Below are positions 60,381 through 64,000 of a DNA stretch of 64,000 bases, piece after piece. Position 1 is the first letter of the stretch, and each line of letters opens with the position of its first letter. The notes beneath the pieces were generated by a model. The model was not told the origin of the DNA, did not search any database, and saw only the letters and a list, made by a program, of their open reading frames with translations. The stretch is from Cupriavidus pauculus (GTDB lineage Bacteria > Pseudomonadota > Gammaproteobacteria > Burkholderiales > Burkholderiaceae), in contig NZ_CP044065.1 in NCBI RefSeq assembly GCF_008693385.1, forward strand, positions 2,356,001 to 2,420,000. The letters are read 5' to 3'. The position numbers and the translations under genes were made by a program.

Positions 60381-60980
60381 ATGAGCATTCGACCCCTGCG
60401 ATCCCTGCGATCGATCCGGCGCCGCCAGCGCGGCATTTCGCTGGTCATGGTGCTGTTGTTCCTCGTCATCCTGACGCTGGTCGGCGTTGCTGCGAGCATG
60501 TCGGGCCGCTCGGCGGAACTGATGTCGCGCAATGCGCGCGACGAGAACGTTGCGCTACAGGCGGCCGAGTCGGCCCTGCGCGATGCGCGCCAGGATATCG
60601 GCGTCGCGCGCGCGCTCCCGGCCGGCAACGCCGTCGGCGCCTCCCCGACCTGCGACTGGCCCTCATACAAGGGCTACTGCACACCCGCCGGCCTGGGCGA
60701 GCAACCGCGCTGGGAACAGTACATCGAAGACCCGCTGCGATCGGTGGAACTTGGCGAAATCACCGCCCTGAAGACCGAGCAGAAGATGCCGACCCTCAGC
60801 GCCGGCAAGGGGGGCGGCGTGTCGCGGCAGCCGCGATACATCATCGAGCGCCTGCCCGACCTGAACAACGGCGGCGGTACGTGCCCCGAATGCATCTCCT
60901 ACGTCTATCGCATCACCGCTGTCGGGTATGGCACGAATACCACTACCCGCGTGATGGTGCAGGAAGTCGTTCGCTTCTGA
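60381..60980 (+). CDS. pilX: type IV pilus minor pilin PilX (cassette 2)
   Basis: A 199-aa PilX-type minor pilin. A basic leader ends RQRG, and the helix is ISLVMVLLFLVILTLVGVAASM, again without Glu at position 5. NARDENVALQAAESALRDARQD is the family motif following the helix and closely parallels NARHMRDMDIAFQAAEAALRDAE in cassette 1. The C-terminal region ends YVYRITAVGYGTNTTTRV. pilY1 begins 50 bases downstream. Confidence 0.9.
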   Translation: MSIRPLRSLRSIRRRQRGISLVMVLLFLVILTLVGVAASMSGRSAELMSRNARDENVALQAAESALRDARQDIGVARALPAGNAVGASPTCDWPSYKGYCTPAGLGEQPRWEQYIEDPLRSVELGEITALKTEQKMPTLSAGKGGGVSRQPRYIIERLPDLNNGGGTCPECISYVYRITAVGYGTNTTTRVMVQEVVRF

Positions 60981-61029
60981 TCATGTCACTGAGCCGTTCT
61001 TGCGCAACCTCCCACCTGTCGGGCGCACT

Positions 61030-64000
61030 ATGACCCAGCTAACCTCCTTCCGCGTCATGAGCCGCATCCAGCGCGTGCTCCTGGCCACGTCCTGCCTGCT
61101 AGCGATTGCGTCCGCGTCGGCCGCGCAGCTGAACCTGTCCACGCGACCCCTGTATGCGGGCGGCGCCGTGCCACCGATGGTCATGATCGACCTGAGCAAG
61201 GACCATTCGCTGCACCAGAAGGCCTACAACGACTACACGGACCTCGACGGCGGCGGAATCGACTCGACGTACAAGAACAGCATCGAGTACGCCGGGTACT
61301 TCGACTCGTACAAGTGCTACGACTACGACGCGAGCGGCGTCAAGGGCTTCGTGCCCAAGGCGTTGACGACCACGAAGTACTGCGATGGCAAGACCTGGAG
61401 CGGCAACTTCCTGAACTGGGCGTCGATGAGCCGGATCGACGAAGTGCGCAAGATCCTGTACGGCGGCACGCGCTCCACCGACACGGCCACGCAGACCATT
61501 CTCGAGCGCGCGTTCCTGCCGATGGATGCCCATGCGTGGGCCAAGTACTACTCGGGCACGGACATCGCGCAGCTCACGCCATTCAGCGTGGAACTGCCGG
61601 GCGACGTCAAGGGTGTGACCTCGACCACGAGCATGACGCTGTCGGCGGCGGTCCGCACCGTCTCGGTCAGCAGCACGAGCGACATGCAGGTGGGCGACCA
61701 GATCCAGCTCAAGCCGACCAGCGGCAATGCCGGCGCGTCGATGACGGGCTGGATCTCCAGCGTCGGAACGGGGCAGATCACCCTTGCCATCTACGGCGAG
61801 AGCGTGATCAACCCGACCAACACGAACACGACCTACAACAACTGGAACGTGCTCAACCTGACCCGCGGCGGGCTGACGTTATGCAACGTCACGCCGAAGG
61901 ACAGCAACAACCTCAACTCGCAGAGCAACACGCAGCCGCCGCAGATCCGCGTGGTGCGCGGCAACTATGCGACGTGGGGCGCCAGCGAGAAATGGCAATG
62001 CAACTGGTCTTCGGAGGCGTCGAACACGCAGAGCGGATTCCTGCCCAATATCGGCAGCACGGCGGTATCGGGATCGTCCAACGGTAACCGCGCCGCGGTG
62101 TCGGGCATCAATTCGTCCGCGGAGAATCCTTCGAAATCTGCGCGCGGCCTGGGCACGGGTCAGGACACGGGCACGTTCAACGCACGCGTGCAGGTGTGCG
62201 TAGCGAGCCTGATCGGCACCGAGAACTGCAAGCAGTACGGCACGAGCTACAAGCCTTACGGCCTGCTGCAGAAGTACGGCGAAACGGGGCAGATGCTGTT
62301 CGGCCTGATGACGGGCACGTACGACAAGAACATTTCGGGCGGCGTGCTGCGCCGCAACGTGACGAACTTCGCGAGCGAGATCAACCAGGCCGACGGCACG
62401 TTCGTCTTCACGGGCACCAACGGCGTCAAGGGCATCGTCTGGAACATCGACAAGCTGCGCCCGTATGGCTACAGCTACAGCGATGGCGGCTACACGAGCG
62501 CGGATTCCTGTAATTACCAGCAGACGTCGATCGTGCCGAGCGGCGGCAGCAACGCGCAGAACAAGCCCGCCAGCGAGGGGAATTGCTCGACATGGGGCAA
62601 TCCGATGTCGGAGATCTACATCGAGACCCTGCGCTACTTCGGCGGGCTGACGCAGAACGCCGATTTCCAGCCCAGGAGCAACGGCAAGGACAACGCGCTG
62701 GGCCTCACGCAGGCCACCTGGGCCAACCCGATGGACCTGCCGGCCAACAACGCCAGCAAGGCGCCCTACTGCTCGCCGATGAACGCGCTGGTGTTCAACG
62801 CGAGCGTGACGTCCTACGACAACGACCAGGTCGGCATCCTCAACGGTCTGGCCGGCGCGCCCAATGTCAGCACCTACACCGACAAGGTCGGCACCGGCGA
62901 AGGCGTCGATGGCAAGTCGTGGTTCGCGGGCGGCGTGAATGGCGGCGTGATCGACAACCTCTGCTCGGCGAAGAAGGTCGGCAAGTTCAGCGACGTGCTC
63001 GGTATCTGCCCAGAAGGCCCGTCGCAGCTCGGCACGTTCCAGATTGCCGGCGCGGCGCTGTTCGCGCATATGAACCGCATTCGCGATGGCAGCAAGCTCG
63101 GCGTCCCCACGAGCGATACGACGTCGCTGAAGGTCTCGACCTACGCGGTGCAGCTGGCAACCACGACGCCGAAGATCAACGTGAACGTGAACGGCAAGAC
63201 CGTGACGATCATGCCGGCCTATCAGCTGCATCCGTCCGGCGTGGTGGCCAGCAGCGGCACGCTGGTGGACTTCAAGGTCATTTCGCAGACGGCGACCGAC
63301 GGCAAGTTCTACGTGAACTGGGAAGACTCCACCGCGGGCGGCGACTACGACCAGGACGTGTGGGGTATTCTGAGCTACAGCGTCAGCGGCAACAACATCA
63401 CGGTCACCACGCGCGTGGTGTCGGCCTCTACAGCAAACGGTCAGGGCTTCGGCTACGCCATCTCCGGCACGGACAAGGACGGCCCGCACTTCCACTCGGG
63501 CATTCTGGGCTTCAACTACTCCGACCCGGTACCGGTGACCGTGACGCCGAATACCAAGGTCGACAAGACCGGCGGCTGCAGCAACTGCGTACTCGGCGAT
63601 GCCGCGACGAGCGTGACCTACTCCGCCAGCGGCAACGCGGCGGCGGAGTTCCTGGATCCGCTGCTGTATGCGGCGAAATGGGGCGGCTTCAAGGACATCA
63701 ACGGCTCGGGGGCCCCGGACCAGGCGTCGGAGTGGGATGTGCGCCTGCAGGACGGCACGCCCGGAAACGATGGCATTCCCGACAACTACTTCTATGCGAC
63801 GAACCCGGGCGCGCTCAGTGCGGCGCTGGAGCGGGCATTCCTGTCGATCCTGAAGGCTTCGTCGGCCGCGGCGGCCGCCACCAACTCGACGACACTGTCC
63901 ACGGACACCACGATCTTCCAGGCCCGCTTCAACGGTTCGGACTGGTCGGGCCAGTTGCTGGCGTACGGTCTCGGCCCCGACGGCTCGGTCAAGACGCCCG
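61030..64000 (+). CDS. pilY1: PilY1-type pilus protein (cassette 2), 3' end outside window
   Basis: A 990-codon open frame without a stop in the window. The signal peptide VLLATSCLLAIASASAAQ is followed by an N-terminal domain with PPMVMIDLSKD and NDYTDLDGGGID, which resemble a metal-ion site. YAGYFDSYKCYDYD and GNFLNWASMSRIDEVRKILYGG show homology to the PilY1 of cassette 1 (YLGYFNPNRCYSYDE and GNFMNWATASAMDVFRMAM). Later, ALERAFLSILKASSAAAAATNSTTL and FQARFNGSDWSGQLLAYGL mark the join with the propeller domain, which continues beyond the end. The ATG at 61030 is used; another at 61057 would shorten the N-terminus. Confidence 0.92.
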   Translation, partial: MTQLTSFRVMSRIQRVLLATSCLLAIASASAAQLNLSTRPLYAGGAVPPMVMIDLSKDHSLHQKAYNDYTDLDGGGIDSTYKNSIEYAGYFDSYKCYDYDASGVKGFVPKALTTTKYCDGKTWSGNFLNWASMSRIDEVRKILYGGTRSTDTATQTILERAFLPMDAHAWAKYYSGTDIAQLTPFSVELPGDVKGVTSTTSMTLSAAVRTVSVSSTSDMQVGDQIQLKPTSGNAGASMTGWISSVGTGQITLAIYGESVINPTNTNTTYNNWNVLNLTRGGLTLCNVTPKDSNNLNSQSNTQPPQIRVVRGNYATWGASEKWQCNWSSEASNTQSGFLPNIGSTAVSGSSNGNRAAVSGINSSAENPSKSARGLGTGQDTGTFNARVQVCVASLIGTENCKQYGTSYKPYGLLQKYGETGQMLFGLMTGTYDKNISGGVLRRNVTNFASEINQADGTFVFTGTNGVKGIVWNIDKLRPYGYSYSDGGYTSADSCNYQQTSIVPSGGSNAQNKPASEGNCSTWGNPMSEIYIETLRYFGGLTQNADFQPRSNGKDNALGLTQATWANPMDLPANNASKAPYCSPMNALVFNASVTSYDNDQVGILNGLAGAPNVSTYTDKVGTGEGVDGKSWFAGGVNGGVIDNLCSAKKVGKFSDVLGICPEGPSQLGTFQIAGAALFAHMNRIRDGSKLGVPTSDTTSLKVSTYAVQLATTTPKINVNVNGKTVTIMPAYQLHPSGVVASSGTLVDFKVISQTATDGKFYVNWEDSTAGGDYDQDVWGILSYSVSGNNITVTTRVVSASTANGQGFGYAISGTDKDGPHFHSGILGFNYSDPVPVTVTPNTKVDKTGGCSNCVLGDAATSVTYSASGNAAAEFLDPLLYAAKWGGFKDINGSGAPDQASEWDVRLQDGTPGNDGIPDNYFYATNPGALSAALERAFLSILKASSAAAAATNSTTLSTDTTIFQARFNGSDWSGQLLAYGLGPDGSVKTP

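Overview
The window is high-GC DNA densely packed with genes, many of them overlapping start to stop, and it reads as a stretch of bacterial chromosome from a beta-proteobacterium of the Burkholderiaceae (Cupriavidus/Ralstonia-like). That placement is an inference from gene content: a kynR/kynBUA tryptophan cluster, ybgC-tolQRAB-pal-cpoB followed by queC, tRNA-Lys(UUU), and glyA-nrdR beside type IV pilus minor-pilin genes. No phage, insertion sequence, CRISPR array or rRNA operon is visible.

Left part (1-25 kb): the tail of a gamma-glutamyltransferase, then mostly single-gene metabolic and housekeeping units. These are a PhzF-like isomerase, an FMN-binding oxidase-like protein, a CaiB/BaiF CoA-transferase homologue, glnS with a small S4 protein, MAPEG, YceI, YaeQ, FKBP, ChaC, an ankyrin protein, an acyl-CoA ligase, the thioredoxin-TPR chaperone CnoX, a hemerythrin, a P-loop kinase-like protein, tcdA, AsmA, an MFS transporter, pdxH, cfa, a DUF72 protein and msrA.

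Middle part (25-41 kb): the Lrp-type regulator kynR is divergent from kynB-kynU-kynA, which convert tryptophan to anthranilate. An IclR regulator is divergent from glutaryl-CoA dehydrogenase, and a clear palindromic operator lies over that promoter. Next come a 1-Cys peroxiredoxin, a YqjD/YqjE-like membrane trio, a large PAS-GGDEF-EAL protein and two tandem M13 metallopeptidase lipoproteins. A tRNA-Lys gene closes this part.

Right part (41-64 kb): a TsuA/YeeE-type sulfur transporter with queC, then the Tol-Pal envelope operon on the minus strand. Divergent from it are glyA (with a long, probably structured leader) and nrdR. The final 13 kb holds two adjacent, diverged type IV pilus minor-pilin cassettes. 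The first is pilV-pilW-pilX-pilY1-pilE-fimT. The second is fimT-pilV-pilW-pilX-pilY1, with its pilY1 cut by the window end. Two complete PilY1/minor-pilin sets side by side suggest two alternative pilus-tip or priming complexes, and this is the most interesting feature here.
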